64,000 nucleotides of DNA from Acinetobacter sp. HY1485 (lineage in GTDB: Bacteria > Pseudomonadota > Gammaproteobacteria > Pseudomonadales > Moraxellaceae): positions 124,001 through 188,000 of the forward strand of contig NZ_JANKZG010000002.1 of the NCBI RefSeq assembly GCF_027568475.1, written 5' to 3'. Numbering within the stretch: position 1 is the first letter of the stretch; every line of letters begins with the position of its first letter. Below the pieces are notes generated by a model. That model ran no database searches and was not told the DNA's origin. It worked only from the letters and a program-made list of their open reading frames with translations. This document shows positions 33,535 to 42,074 of this stretch, one piece after another. The position numbers were made by a program, and so were the translations under genes.

Positions 33535-33625
33535 AACAAAAAAGGCTCAATCCCTTTAGAATTAAGCCTTTAAAGTATGTTCCAACAGTGCAAGTTATTG
33601 CATTGTTGGTGCGGAAGGGGGGACT
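33535..33625. repeat. Right attachment-site repeat (attR)
   Basis: 91-bp partner of 24937-25027. Includes a terminator hairpin (33539-33574) and the last 19 nt of the tRNA-Leu gene, so the reconstituted tRNA keeps its 3' end and CCA. Confidence 0.92.
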
Positions 33626-33691
33626 TGAACCCCCACGCCCGAAAGCACTACCACCTCAAGGTAGCGTGTCTACCAATTCCACCACCACCGC
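33607..33691 (-). tRNA. tRNA-Leu (anticodon GAG)
   Basis: An 85-nt type II tRNA read on the minus strand: acceptor GCGGTGG, D-loop AATTGGTAGA, anticodon stem CTACC/GGTAG around TTGAGGT, a long variable arm with a TTCG tetraloop, T-arm GGGGG-TTCAAGT-CCCCC, encoded CCA. The acceptor stem has a T-T mismatch at pair 5-68 and a G-T at 6-67, because the 3' half reads CTTCCGC. The 3' end lies in the att repeat. Its upstream neighbour is secG, the usual context. Confidence 0.95.
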
Positions 33692-33742
33692 ATTTGTGGG
33701 CATTTTATGCTTTAATACAAAAAAAGAAAAGTCTTTCTTGTA

Positions 33743-34045
33743 TTAATTTGCACTTTTTGGTGCAGTTGTCGAAGTTTCAGTCGTTTGAGGAGTCAAACTA
33801 TATGCATCGGCAGTTTGTTGCTTAGCAAAAATTGCAAGCGTCATACTAGTCACAAAAAATAACGCAGTTAAAATACCTGTTACACGCGTTAAAAAGTTAC
33901 CAGAGCCAGATGCACCAAACACCGTTGCTGCACCACCGCCACCAAAAGATGCACCTGCATCTGCGCCTTTTCCTTGCTGGACTAAAATTAATAAAATCAT
34001 GAATACAGCAAGTAAAACATGGACTGTTAGCACAAAAGCATGCAT
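33743..34045 (-). CDS. secG: Preprotein translocase subunit SecG
   Basis: Encodes 100 aa with two transmembrane helices (about 3-22 and 52-73), the LVQQGKGADAGASFGGG cytoplasmic loop and a Thr/Ser-rich tail. It joins SecYE and eases SecA cycling. Lies between tpiA (19 bp) and tRNA-Leu. Confidence 0.96.
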   Translation of the reverse strand: MHAFVLTVHVLLAVFMILLILVQQGKGADAGASFGGGGAATVFGASGSGNFLTRVTGILTALFFVTSMTLAIFAKQQTADAYSLTPQTTETSTTAPKSAN

Positions 34046-34064
34046 AAATAAGACTCCTTAAATC

Positions 34065-34841
34065 TTAATTTTCGGCAAATGCTGCCGCAATTTTATAAAA
34101 TGAATCTGCTTGTAGTGAAGCACCACCCACCAATGCACCATTAATATCTGGGCAGGTAGCCAAATCTACGGCATTTTCAGGTTTTACACTACCACCATAT
34201 AATAATGGAATATCTTGAGAGGTTAATTGTTTAAGACCTGCACGAATTTTTTCATGCATTGCTTGAGCATCTTCTGGTGAGGCAGTTTTACCTGTACCAA
34301 TCGCCCAAATTGGCTCATAAGCAACTAGAATTTGTGCCCATTGAGTTTCGCCAACTGTACTTGCAATATCACAAATTTGTTGTAAAACTATTTGTTCTGC
34401 TTGACCATCTTCACGTTGCTGCAATGTTTCGCCAACACAGTAAATCACCGTTATTCCTGCTGATAAGGCAGACTTCAACTTAGCTTTAAGTACATCAATG
34501 TTATCATTTAACAGTTCACGACGCTCTGAGTGACCAATTAAAACGTAGTCAATTTGATAATCTTTGAGCAACTCTGCACTCATTTCTCCTGTAAATGCAC
34601 CTGTCCCACTAAAACGAGATACATCTTGCGCCACAGCATGAACATTACGATTAAATTTATGTGCTTTTAGTTCACTTAATGCCAATGCCGTTGGTGCAAT
34701 ACCTAAATGACATTTTTGTTCATCAATAGGTGAGTTATTTAGTGCTGTATCAAACTGTGAAATCCATTCAGTCACTTTTTGTTGTTGTGGATTCATTTTC
34801 CAATTGCCTACGACCCATGGCGTAATTTTTTTTGCAGACAT
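34065..34841 (-). CDS. tpiA: Triosephosphate isomerase
   Basis: Encodes 258 aa. Interconverts dihydroxyacetone phosphate and glyceraldehyde 3-phosphate. Catalytic Lys15 (GNWKMN), His104 (IGHSERR) and Glu176 ([12 protein letters not shown]) are in place, as is the phosphate-binding YGGSVKPEN. First gene of tpiA-secG-tRNA. The 263 bp upstream to pilB hold the divergent promoters and no other gene. Confidence 0.97.
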   Translation of the reverse strand: MSAKKITPWVVGNWKMNPQQQKVTEWISQFDTALNNSPIDEQKCHLGIAPTALALSELKAHKFNRNVHAVAQDVSRFSGTGAFTGEMSAELLKDYQIDYVLIGHSERRELLNDNIDVLKAKLKSALSAGITVIYCVGETLQQREDGQAEQIVLQQICDIASTVGETQWAQILVAYEPIWAIGTGKTASPEDAQAMHEKIRAGLKQLTSQDIPLLYGGSVKPENAVDLATCPDINGALVGGASLQADSFYKIAAAFAEN

Positions 34842-35104
34842 ATCCTTTTCTCTTTAGAAATGAACTAATTTGGTGTATTTTACATCGTTTTTTTTAAATT
34901 GCTCATTTTTTTGTGATGGAATACATATTTCTTACAGTTTGATTGTTTCATCATTTTTAACATTCGATCACTAATATTTAAATTATATTTATAGTCTATT
35001 ACTTTTTGCTAAAATACATAATTTCCATATGGCTTTTTACTGCCATGAACGTATAATTTGATCATTTATTGTAACCTAATCAATAACGAATAAGGCGGAA
35101 TCTT

Positions 35105-36811
35105 ATGGCAACTCCCTCCATGACGCCTCGATTAACAGGCTTTTCTCGTCGCCTTGTTGACGAGGGATATATATCTGAAGAAAAAGCAATCAGTGCTTTA
35201 GAAAATAGCAAGAAAAACAAACAAGATTTAGTGCCTCATCTCATTGAGCAACATGCACTTTCTGCACTTACAATTGCAGAAGCAATCTCTCGTGAGTTTG
35301 GAGAGCCTCTCTTTGATTTATCAGCTTACGATAGTGCACAATTACCTAAAGAACTCGTTGATGAAAAGCATATTCGTCAGCATCGCGTTGTACCCTTATT
35401 ACAACGTGGCAATAACATTATTATTGCAACCAGTGATCCAACTAAACTCGAAGCATTAGATGCCATTCGTTTTAATAGTAAATTAAGTCCTGAAGTTGTT
35501 ATTGTTGAACATAACAAGCTTATTCAATTTATTGAAGCAAATTTTGCTCATGACACTTCATTTGAATTTGATGACGAAGATCTAGACATCAGTTTAGATG
35601 ATGATCCAAGTGAAGATAGTTCAGCAGAAGAAAATAAACAAGACGAAGCACCGATTGTTAAATACATTAATAAATTATTAGTAGATGCTATTCGTATGGG
35701 CGCTTCAGATTTACACTTTGAACCCTATGAAAAAACATATCGTGTGCGTTATCGTGTTGATGGTGTTTTACGTGAAATCGCCACACCCCCTATTCAACTT
35801 GCTAATCGCCTAGCTTCGCGTTTAAAAGTCATGTCTCAAATGGACATTTCTGAAAAACGTGTACCACAAGATGGACGTATCAAGCTGAAACTCTCTAAAA
35901 CGAAAGCAATCGATTTTCGTGTAAACTCATTACCCACCCTATTTGGCGAAAAAATTGTATTACGTATTTTAGACCCTTCTAGTGCTATGCTCGGTATTGA
36001 TGCTTTAGGTTATGAAGAAGAACAAAAAGCGCTATTTTTAGAAGCGCTACATAAGCCACAAGGTATGGTACTGATTACAGGTCCAACAGGTTCTGGTAAA
36101 ACAGTATCCCTATATACAGGTTTAAATATTTTAAATACCGAAACAGCAAATATTTCAACTGCCGAAGACCCAGTGGAAATTAACCTTGAAGGTATTAATC
36201 AGGTCAACGTTAATAATAAAGTCGGATTAAACTTTGCTGCGGCACTACGTTCATTTTTACGTCAAGATCCAGATATTATTATGGTCGGTGAGATCCGTGA
36301 CTTAGAAACAGCCGAAATTGCGATTAAAGCAGCACAGACGGGTCACATGGTACTTTCTACTCTGCATACCAATAGCGCACCTGAAACACTGACGCGTTTG
36401 CGTAACATGGGTGTTCCTTCTTTTAATATTGCAACTTCGGTCAACTTAGTGATTGCACAGCGTCTTGCACGACGCTTATGCCCACAATGTAAAATACCCG
36501 CTGATATTCCAAAAAATAGTTTATTAGAGATGGGATTTACCGAAGCAGATTTGAACAATCCAGAGTTTGAAATTTATCAGCCTGTTGGATGTTCACAGTG
36601 CCGCGAAGGCTACAAAGGACGTGTGGGGATTTACGAGGTCATGAAAATTACCCCTGAAATTTCCAAACTGATCATGGAAGATGGCAATGCATTACAAATT
36701 GCACAAACCTCTGAGAAATTAGGGTTTAATAACTTAAGACGCTCTGGACTTCGCAAAGTCTTGCATGGTTTAACTTCTCTTCAAGAAGTCAACCGTGTAA
36801 CGAGCAATTAA
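35105..36811 (+). CDS. pilB: Type IV pilus extension ATPase PilB
   Basis: Encodes 568 aa. N-terminal T2SSE_N domain, an acidic linker near 154-180, then the secretion ATPase with Walker A GPTGSGKT (326-333), Asp box STAEDPVE (351-358), Walker B IIMVGE (391-396), His box GHMVLSTLHTN and a tetra-cysteine zinc site (C459, C462, C496, C499). Powers pilus polymerisation. First gene of pilB-pilC-pilD-coaE; start has GGCGGA about 7 nt upstream. Confidence 0.97.
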   Translation: MATPSMTPRLTGFSRRLVDEGYISEEKAISALENSKKNKQDLVPHLIEQHALSALTIAEAISREFGEPLFDLSAYDSAQLPKELVDEKHIRQHRVVPLLQRGNNIIIATSDPTKLEALDAIRFNSKLSPEVVIVEHNKLIQFIEANFAHDTSFEFDDEDLDISLDDDPSEDSSAEENKQDEAPIVKYINKLLVDAIRMGASDLHFEPYEKTYRVRYRVDGVLREIATPPIQLANRLASRLKVMSQMDISEKRVPQDGRIKLKLSKTKAIDFRVNSLPTLFGEKIVLRILDPSSAMLGIDALGYEEEQKALFLEALHKPQGMVLITGPTGSGKTVSLYTGLNILNTETANISTAEDPVEINLEGINQVNVNNKVGLNFAAALRSFLRQDPDIIMVGEIRDLETAEIAIKAAQTGHMVLSTLHTNSAPETLTRLRNMGVPSFNIATSVNLVIAQRLARRLCPQCKIPADIPKNSLLEMGFTEADLNNPEFEIYQPVGCSQCREGYKGRVGIYEVMKITPEISKLIMEDGNALQIAQTSEKLGFNNLRRSGLRKVLHGLTSLQEVNRVTSN

Positions 36812-36831
36812 TATTATAAAAGGATAACACT

Positions 36832-38058
36832 GTGGCAGTTAAAAAAGCAGAGACAATGCCTACCTTTGCCTATACTGGGGTTGATCGCAAAGGCTTAAAA
36901 ATTAAGGGGGAAATTCCTGCACGTAATATGGCACTTGCCAAAGTAATGCTACGTAAACAGGGTATTAACGTTCAAGCCATTCGTGAAAAACGAAAAGATC
37001 TTCTTGCAGGTGTATTTAAAAAGAAAGTCTCTACGCTTGATATCACCATTTTTACTCGCCAATTAGCCACCATGATGAAAGCAGGTGTACCACTTGTACA
37101 AAGCTTTGAAATTGTGGCTGAAGGCTTAGATAATCCTTCGATGCGTGATGTGGTGATGGGCATCAAAGGAGAGGTTGAAGGCGGTAATACGTTTGCAGGG
37201 GCATTGAAAAAATACCCACAATATTTTGATCGTTTATTTTGCTCTTTAGTTGAATCAGGTGAACAGTCGGGTGCATTAGAAACCATGCTTGATCGTGTGG
37301 CAATCTATAAGGAAAAAAGTGAGCTTTTAAAGCAAAAAATTAAAAAAGCGATGAAATATCCAATTACGGTTATTTGCGTTGCGATTATTGTTACCATTAT
37401 TTTGATGGTCAAAGTTGTCCCTGTCTTCCAAGACTTATTCTCATCATTTGGCGCAGAACTGCCTGCTTTCACACAGCTGGTCGTGAACATGTCTAAATGG
37501 ATGCAATCGTATTGGTACATTTTGATTGCCTGCATTATCGGTACAGTCGTTGTTATTTCACAAGCACATAAACGTAGTGAAAAGTTTCGTGATTTTTTAG
37601 ATAAGCTTTTTTTAAAACTGCCTATTTTTGGCGATTTGGTTTATAAAGCCATTATTGCACGTTACAGCCGTACATTAGCCACTACATTTGCTGCGGGTGT
37701 TCCACTTATCGAAGCATTAGAATCAACAGCAGGCGCAACCAACAACATTGTATACGAGCGCGCAGTAATGCAAATTCGAGATGATGTTGCAACAGGTCAA
37801 CAATTACAGTTTGCTATGCGTGCCACGGATCGTTTTCCTGCTATGGCAATTCAAATGGTGTCTATTGGTGAAGAATCGGGTGCCCTTGATACCATGCTTG
37901 ATAAAGTTGCCACTTACTATGAAAACGAAGTGGATAATGCCGTAGATGGTTTAACTGCCCTGATGGAGCCTTTAATTATGGCAATTTTAGGTGTACTTGT
38001 GGGTGGTCTTGTTATTGCCATGTACTTACCAATTTTCCAAATGGGTTCTGTGGTTTAA
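36832..38058 (+). CDS. pilC: Type IV pilus inner-membrane platform protein PilC
   Basis: Encodes 408 aa with two repeated T2SF domains (about 73-195 and 275-400) and three membrane segments, including VICVAIIVTIILMVKVVPVF after the first and a C-terminal MAILGVLVGGLVIAMYLPIF. It couples the PilB motor to pilin insertion. Its stop overlaps the pilD start by one base (TAATG). Confidence 0.97.
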   Translation: MAVKKAETMPTFAYTGVDRKGLKIKGEIPARNMALAKVMLRKQGINVQAIREKRKDLLAGVFKKKVSTLDITIFTRQLATMMKAGVPLVQSFEIVAEGLDNPSMRDVVMGIKGEVEGGNTFAGALKKYPQYFDRLFCSLVESGEQSGALETMLDRVAIYKEKSELLKQKIKKAMKYPITVICVAIIVTIILMVKVVPVFQDLFSSFGAELPAFTQLVVNMSKWMQSYWYILIACIIGTVVVISQAHKRSEKFRDFLDKLFLKLPIFGDLVYKAIIARYSRTLATTFAAGVPLIEALESTAGATNNIVYERAVMQIRDDVATGQQLQFAMRATDRFPAMAIQMVSIGEESGALDTMLDKVATYYENEVDNAVDGLTALMEPLIMAILGVLVGGLVIAMYLPIFQMGSVV

Positions 38059-38915
38059 TGCAAGAGTTAATTCAATACTTTATCCAAAATTCAACAGCGC
38101 TTTATGTTGCTGTTGGATTACTTAGTCTGTGCATTGGTAGTTTTTTGAATGTCGTCATCTACCGTACACCTAAAATCATGGAACAAAATTGGAAACGTGA
38201 ATATCACGAATATTTTCATGCAGATCAAGAAAGAGAAACTGAGGAAAAAATAACACTCAGCTCTCCTGCATCTACCTGTCCAAAATGCAAAAGTCATATT
38301 CGCTGGTATCAGAATATTCCTGTCATCAGTTGGCTGTTTTTAAAAGGTAAGTGTGGAAGCTGTCAAAATCCGATTAGCATCCGCTATCCCTTTATTGAGC
38401 TTTTAACTTGTGTTTGTTCTTTAGTCGTGGTTGCTGTTTTTGGGGCATCACTGCAAATGGTGTTTGGCGTTATTTTTACATGGGTACTTATCACGCTCAC
38501 CTTTATTGATTTTGATACACAACTCCTGCCCGATCAATTTACCTACCCATTAGCAGTGCTAGGTTTAGCTGTAAATAGTTATGCACTTTATACCACAACC
38601 ACGAGTTCTATTTGGGGTTTAATTATCGGCTTTTTATGCCTATGGATTGTGGCAAAAATCTATACCCTTTTACGCAAACAAGAAGGCATGGGCTGTGGCG
38701 ATTTTAAATTGCTCGCAGCGCTTGGTACATGGATGGGACCTTTCATGTTACCGCTTATTATTTTGCTATCTTCTTTATTAGGCTCAATTATTGGGCTCAT
38801 TCTTCTTAAGAAAAATAAACAAAGTAACGCTTTTGCATTTGGTCCATATATTGCCATTGCAGGATGGATTGCATTACTTTGGGGTAATGAGATTATGAAG
38901 GCATATTTAGGATGA
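38058..38915 (+). CDS. pilD: Prepilin peptidase/N-methyltransferase PilD
   Basis: Encodes 285 aa. Cytoplasmic loop with a tetra-cysteine site (C74, C77, C99, C102), catalytic aspartates D151 in FIDFDTQLLPD and D215 in GMGCGDFK (GxGD motif), eight or so membrane helices. Cleaves and N-methylates all prepilins, including the two pil blocks at 1.9-15.3 kb. Overlaps coaE by 4 bp. Confidence 0.97.
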   Translation: MQELIQYFIQNSTALYVAVGLLSLCIGSFLNVVIYRTPKIMEQNWKREYHEYFHADQERETEEKITLSSPASTCPKCKSHIRWYQNIPVISWLFLKGKCGSCQNPISIRYPFIELLTCVCSLVVVAVFGASLQMVFGVIFTWVLITLTFIDFDTQLLPDQFTYPLAVLGLAVNSYALYTTTTSSIWGLIIGFLCLWIVAKIYTLLRKQEGMGCGDFKLLAALGTWMGPFMLPLIILLSSLLGSIIGLILLKKNKQSNAFAFGPYIAIAGWIALLWGNEIMKAYLG

Positions 38916-39505
38916 TTATTGGGCTAACAGGTGGAATTGGGAGTGGTAAATCAGCCGCAAGTGATTGGTTTGCATCACAAGGTATCACTGTAGTCGATGC
39001 AGATATCGTTGCGCGCGAAGTTGTACAACCTCACCAACCCGCTTTAGCCCAAATTATTAAGACCTTTGGTCATTGGACTATATTGCCAAGTGGTGAGCTT
39101 GACCGTAAGGCATTACGTAATTATATTTTTAAGTATCCAAAAGCACGTAAACAACTTGAAGCTATTACCCATCCACTTATTCGACAGCGTATTATTCAAC
39201 AACTTCAAGAATCCAAAAGCCCATATACTATTTTAGTTTCTCCATTACTTTTGGAAACTGATCAATATAAATTAGTCGATCGTATTTTACTAATTGATAC
39301 GTCTGTTGAGTTACAACAAGAACGTACAACCTTACGTGATGGTCAAACAAAAGAGCAAATCCAAACTATTATTGATGCACAAATGTCTCGAGAAAACAAA
39401 CAGCAACGCGCAGATGATATTGTTTTAAATGATCAAGATTTATCGTATTTATTTGCACAATTAAACATATTGCATCAACATTATCTTAACCTCGGCTCTG
39501 TTTAA
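38912..39505 (+). CDS. coaE: Dephospho-CoA kinase
   Basis: Encodes 197 aa with P-loop GLTGGIGSGKS at the N-terminus, DADIVAREV and the lid/CoA region (ITHPLIRQRI). Last step of coenzyme A synthesis. Downstream of pilD as in many gammaproteobacteria. Confidence 0.96.
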   Translation: MIIGLTGGIGSGKSAASDWFASQGITVVDADIVAREVVQPHQPALAQIIKTFGHWTILPSGELDRKALRNYIFKYPKARKQLEAITHPLIRQRIIQQLQESKSPYTILVSPLLLETDQYKLVDRILLIDTSVELQQERTTLRDGQTKEQIQTIIDAQMSRENKQQRADDIVLNDQDLSYLFAQLNILHQHYLNLGSV

Positions 39506-39831
39506 TATCTGAGAACAATCTATGGTTTTATCGTTATTGAACTATATAAAAAATGTGACAAATTTAAAACACTCTATATCTATTAGATCCATTTTAACTT
39601 TTACTTAAAGATAATTATAAAAAGTAGCTTTCTATTACAGATGATTTTTTATTAAATATTTAAAAGAATGAGATAAGACCAAGAACCTATGGAAGTTTGT
39701 GCAGAGTATATGAACAGCTTCACACAATGTTCAAAAACTAGTTATTCTAATTAAAACTCTAATAAACTAAAAAAGTTAAGATTTTTCTTAGTTTCACAAT
39801 AACCTCACTATTATTTGAAAAGCAACTCTAG
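39506..39831. other. Intergenic region coaE to DMT transporter
   Basis: 326 bp, strongly AT-rich, between two convergent genes. A weak inverted repeat (AAACTAA and TTAGTTT near 39765-39795) may be a terminator. No gene or RNA is recognised. Confidence 0.5.
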
Positions 39832-40746
39832 TTATTTTTTAGAAGAACGTTCTAAACGTGCAGTAAGTGCATCTTTTCGATTTATCCAACGCCATGGCTG
39901 TAGTGCACCAATTGCCATACCAATTAATCCAAGCCCCATTGCACTATTTAAAGGCTCATTCAGTAAAGGTACAGCCACAATCGCTGCAATAAATGGCGCG
40001 AGTGTCACAATACTTCCCGTTTTAAATGCCCCTAAACGCTCAATGGCTGCAATATAGCTCATGGTTGCAATAATCACCACGAATACGCCGTGAAAAATGC
40101 CTTGCGCGAGCAAATGTGGTACCGCAACATCTTGTAAGTGATGTGGCATAAACAATAGATAAATAGGCAAATAAATGATTGCTGACCAAATTGCAACACT
40201 GGTCATGTTTTGCCATGCAGTCAGTTTCCACTGCTTCACTAAAACGGTGAATGTTCCCCACCAAATAGCAGCCAAGAAAAAGAGTCCGTCACCAAGCCCA
40301 AGCCCTACGTGCGTTTTTTGATACATTAAATAGGTCATACCAAAAATAGCCAATACCATAATGGTTAAGCTAATCCAAATATGACGATCAAAGGGTTCTT
40401 TAAATAGCACATATGCCATTACCGCGGTACATAATGGAATACATCCATTTAAGAACATTGCACCATGTGCAACAGGGGCATAAAAAAAGGCAGAATAAAC
40501 TGTAATACAATACGCAACGCCACCCAATAGCCCTAAAATAAACGGCTTGATATGCCACAAAAATGCAGTTTGTTTTTTATAAATTAAAATGGGCATCAGC
40601 AATATAAAGCCAATGCTAAAGCGTAAAGCCACCACATCCCATGCACTAATATGCCAAATTGCATTAAGACGTGAAAAAATACTGAAACCACCCCAAATAC
40701 ACATGGTGATGATCACAAACACATATCCTTGTGTACGTGGGGTCAT
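39832..40746 (-). CDS. EamA/DMT family transporter
   Basis: Encodes 304 aa from the ATG at 40746, which has AGGAG 6 nt upstream; an earlier start would run into rlmB. Ten transmembrane helices in two EamA halves (first half about 1-135, second about 145-285), with the typical FIWGGFSIF-like start (CIWGGFSIFSRLNA) and SIVTLAPFIAAIVAVPLLNEPLN near the end. Probably exports small metabolites or amino acids; substrate unknown. Starts 3 bp from the rlmB stop. Confidence 0.85.
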   Translation of the reverse strand: MTPRTQGYVFVIITMCIWGGFSIFSRLNAIWHISAWDVVALRFSIGFILLMPILIYKKQTAFLWHIKPFILGLLGGVAYCITVYSAFFYAPVAHGAMFLNGCIPLCTAVMAYVLFKEPFDRHIWISLTIMVLAIFGMTYLMYQKTHVGLGLGDGLFFLAAIWWGTFTVLVKQWKLTAWQNMTSVAIWSAIIYLPIYLLFMPHHLQDVAVPHLLAQGIFHGVFVVIIATMSYIAAIERLGAFKTGSIVTLAPFIAAIVAVPLLNEPLNSAMGLGLIGMAIGALQPWRWINRKDALTARLERSSKK

Positions 40747-40748
40747 AC

Positions 40749-41501
40749 TTACTCCTGAGTAATACGCTGACGGCAAGCCTCATACAGTGCCATACCTGTT
40801 GCAACGCTCACATTTAAACTTTGCAGATTGCCTGACATTGGAATATAAACGGTTTGATCACATTGGCTTTGTGTAATTGGGCGCAATCCTGTGTCTTCTG
40901 CACCCATCACCACCACAACACCACCTGTAAAATCACATTTTTGTAAAGGTAATGCTTGCTCATCTAGCATAGTACCCAATACACGATAATGAAATTCTTC
41001 TTTTACATGTGCCAAAGTACGTGCCAAGTTAGTTACCTGAATAAACTGTACTTTTTCTGCACCACCTGCCGCTACTTTACGTGCTGTTGGCGTTAAACTT
41101 GCCGAACGATCACGCGGTACAATCACAGCTTCAACCCCCATTGCTGCAGCGGTACGAATACATGCACCGAGGTTATGCGGGTCTGTCACTTGGTCTAATG
41201 CAAGTAGCAAACTTTCAGGCTTTTGTGTCAAAAGCTGATCTAAATCTTTTTCATTTAAAACAGGATGTGGACGAACTGCTGCCACTACACCTTGATGATA
41301 AGGTAAACCTGCCATTTTTTCTAAACGGTCACGGCTGGCTTGTTGCACACTAATACCAAACGGCTCTGCCATTGCCAAAACATGCTTTAAACGCTGATCA
41401 TCCTTACCTTTTAACGTAAATAAAGTGAGCACCCGCTCAGGCTCAAGCTCTAATAAAGACTCAACAGAATGTACACCATAATAATATTCTGGTTTCGCCA
41501 T
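40749..41501 (-). CDS. rlmB: 23S rRNA (guanosine-2'-O-)-methyltransferase RlmB
   Basis: Encodes 250 aa of the SPOUT/TrmH family: N-terminal substrate-binding part (YYGVHSVESLLE), then DPHNLGACIRTAAAMG, VVVMGAEDTGL and the knot LQSLNVSVATGMALYE. Methylates G2251 of 23S rRNA. Conserved length. Confidence 0.94.
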   Translation of the reverse strand: MAKPEYYYGVHSVESLLELEPERVLTLFTLKGKDDQRLKHVLAMAEPFGISVQQASRDRLEKMAGLPYHQGVVAAVRPHPVLNEKDLDQLLTQKPESLLLALDQVTDPHNLGACIRTAAAMGVEAVIVPRDRSASLTPTARKVAAGGAEKVQFIQVTNLARTLAHVKEEFHYRVLGTMLDEQALPLQKCDFTGGVVVVMGAEDTGLRPITQSQCDQTVYIPMSGNLQSLNVSVATGMALYEACRQRITQE

Positions 41502-41576
41502 GAACGTCGTACCTCAAACAAACAAAAATAAAAATCCTGCCACAACATGTGAGCAGGATAAATTGAGTTTAGCGGT

Positions 41577-41906
41577 TTACCCTTCTAAGTGGCAAACATA
41601 ATCGACAATTTCGTCTGCAACTACTTTAAATGTACTGTTTGCAGGTACATAAAATGATTGACCTGCACGGAATAACTCCCCATCTTGCTCATCTGCAATC
41701 CACACATGACACTCGCCTGAAATAATTTCCATCCGTTCAGTTACATGCGTTTCAAAGATAAGCGGATCTTTATTGGTGGTAGGTAACATCACACCCAATG
41801 TTTTTTTGGTGCCATCTGAAAACTGCACAGTATGGCTAATACAACGCCCACCAAAATATACATTTGATTTTTTTATCACAGACACATGATCAAACTGTAA
41901 CGACAT
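41577..41906 (-). CDS. ppnP: Pyrimidine/purine nucleoside phosphorylase PpnP
   Basis: Encodes 109 aa from the ATG at 41906 (GGAG about 8 nt upstream); a start 23 codons earlier would add a non-conserved tail. Cupin of the former DUF1255 family: VYFGGRCISHTVQFSDGTKKTLGVM, EIISGECHVWI, GQSFYVPANSTFKV. Releases bases from nucleosides with broad specificity. Confidence 0.92.
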   Translation of the reverse strand: MSLQFDHVSVIKKSNVYFGGRCISHTVQFSDGTKKTLGVMLPTTNKDPLIFETHVTERMEIISGECHVWIADEQDGELFRAGQSFYVPANSTFKVVADEIVDYVCHLEG

Positions 41907-42074
41907 ACGGTTTCTCCAAATTATTATATTTACCGAGACTTCACACAGTCTATGCGAGCCTAAAAAAGAGTACAATTCTTTTCTTGAGATAATTTTGATA
42001 TAAAAACATGATTAACATATGACAGATTTTCTGTATCATCATAGCAAACAATATTGGGCAGTTTGGACGCATAT

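Larger units (their letters stand above)
24937..33625. mobile_element. 8.7-kb integrated element in tRNA-Leu(GAG), phage-satellite-like
   Basis: Bounded by 91-bp direct repeats (24937-25027 and 33535-33625) that differ at two positions. The right repeat overlaps the 3' end of tRNA-Leu. All main genes lie on the minus strand in one polarity: integrase, a 196-aa unknown, AlpA-like regulator, HTH protein, Bro-N protein, 122-aa protein, Ash/Icd-like protein, two paralogous small proteins, DUF927 ATPase. An iteron cluster follows the ATPase gene. No structural phage genes, no terminase, no conjugation genes. The layout (int, alpA, immunity-like genes, large primase/helicase-type gene, origin) resembles P4-like satellites or PICIs. 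By eye the coding part is richer in G+C than the flanks. Confidence 0.9.

Noticed and set aside
24937-33625. The element as a complete prophage
   Set aside because: No terminase, portal, capsid, tail or lysis gene is visible and 8.7 kb is too small.
33577-33825. An 82-codon plus-strand frame across tRNA-Leu and the secG end
   Set aside because: Overlaps a tRNA gene and the antisense strand of secG; no supporting signal.
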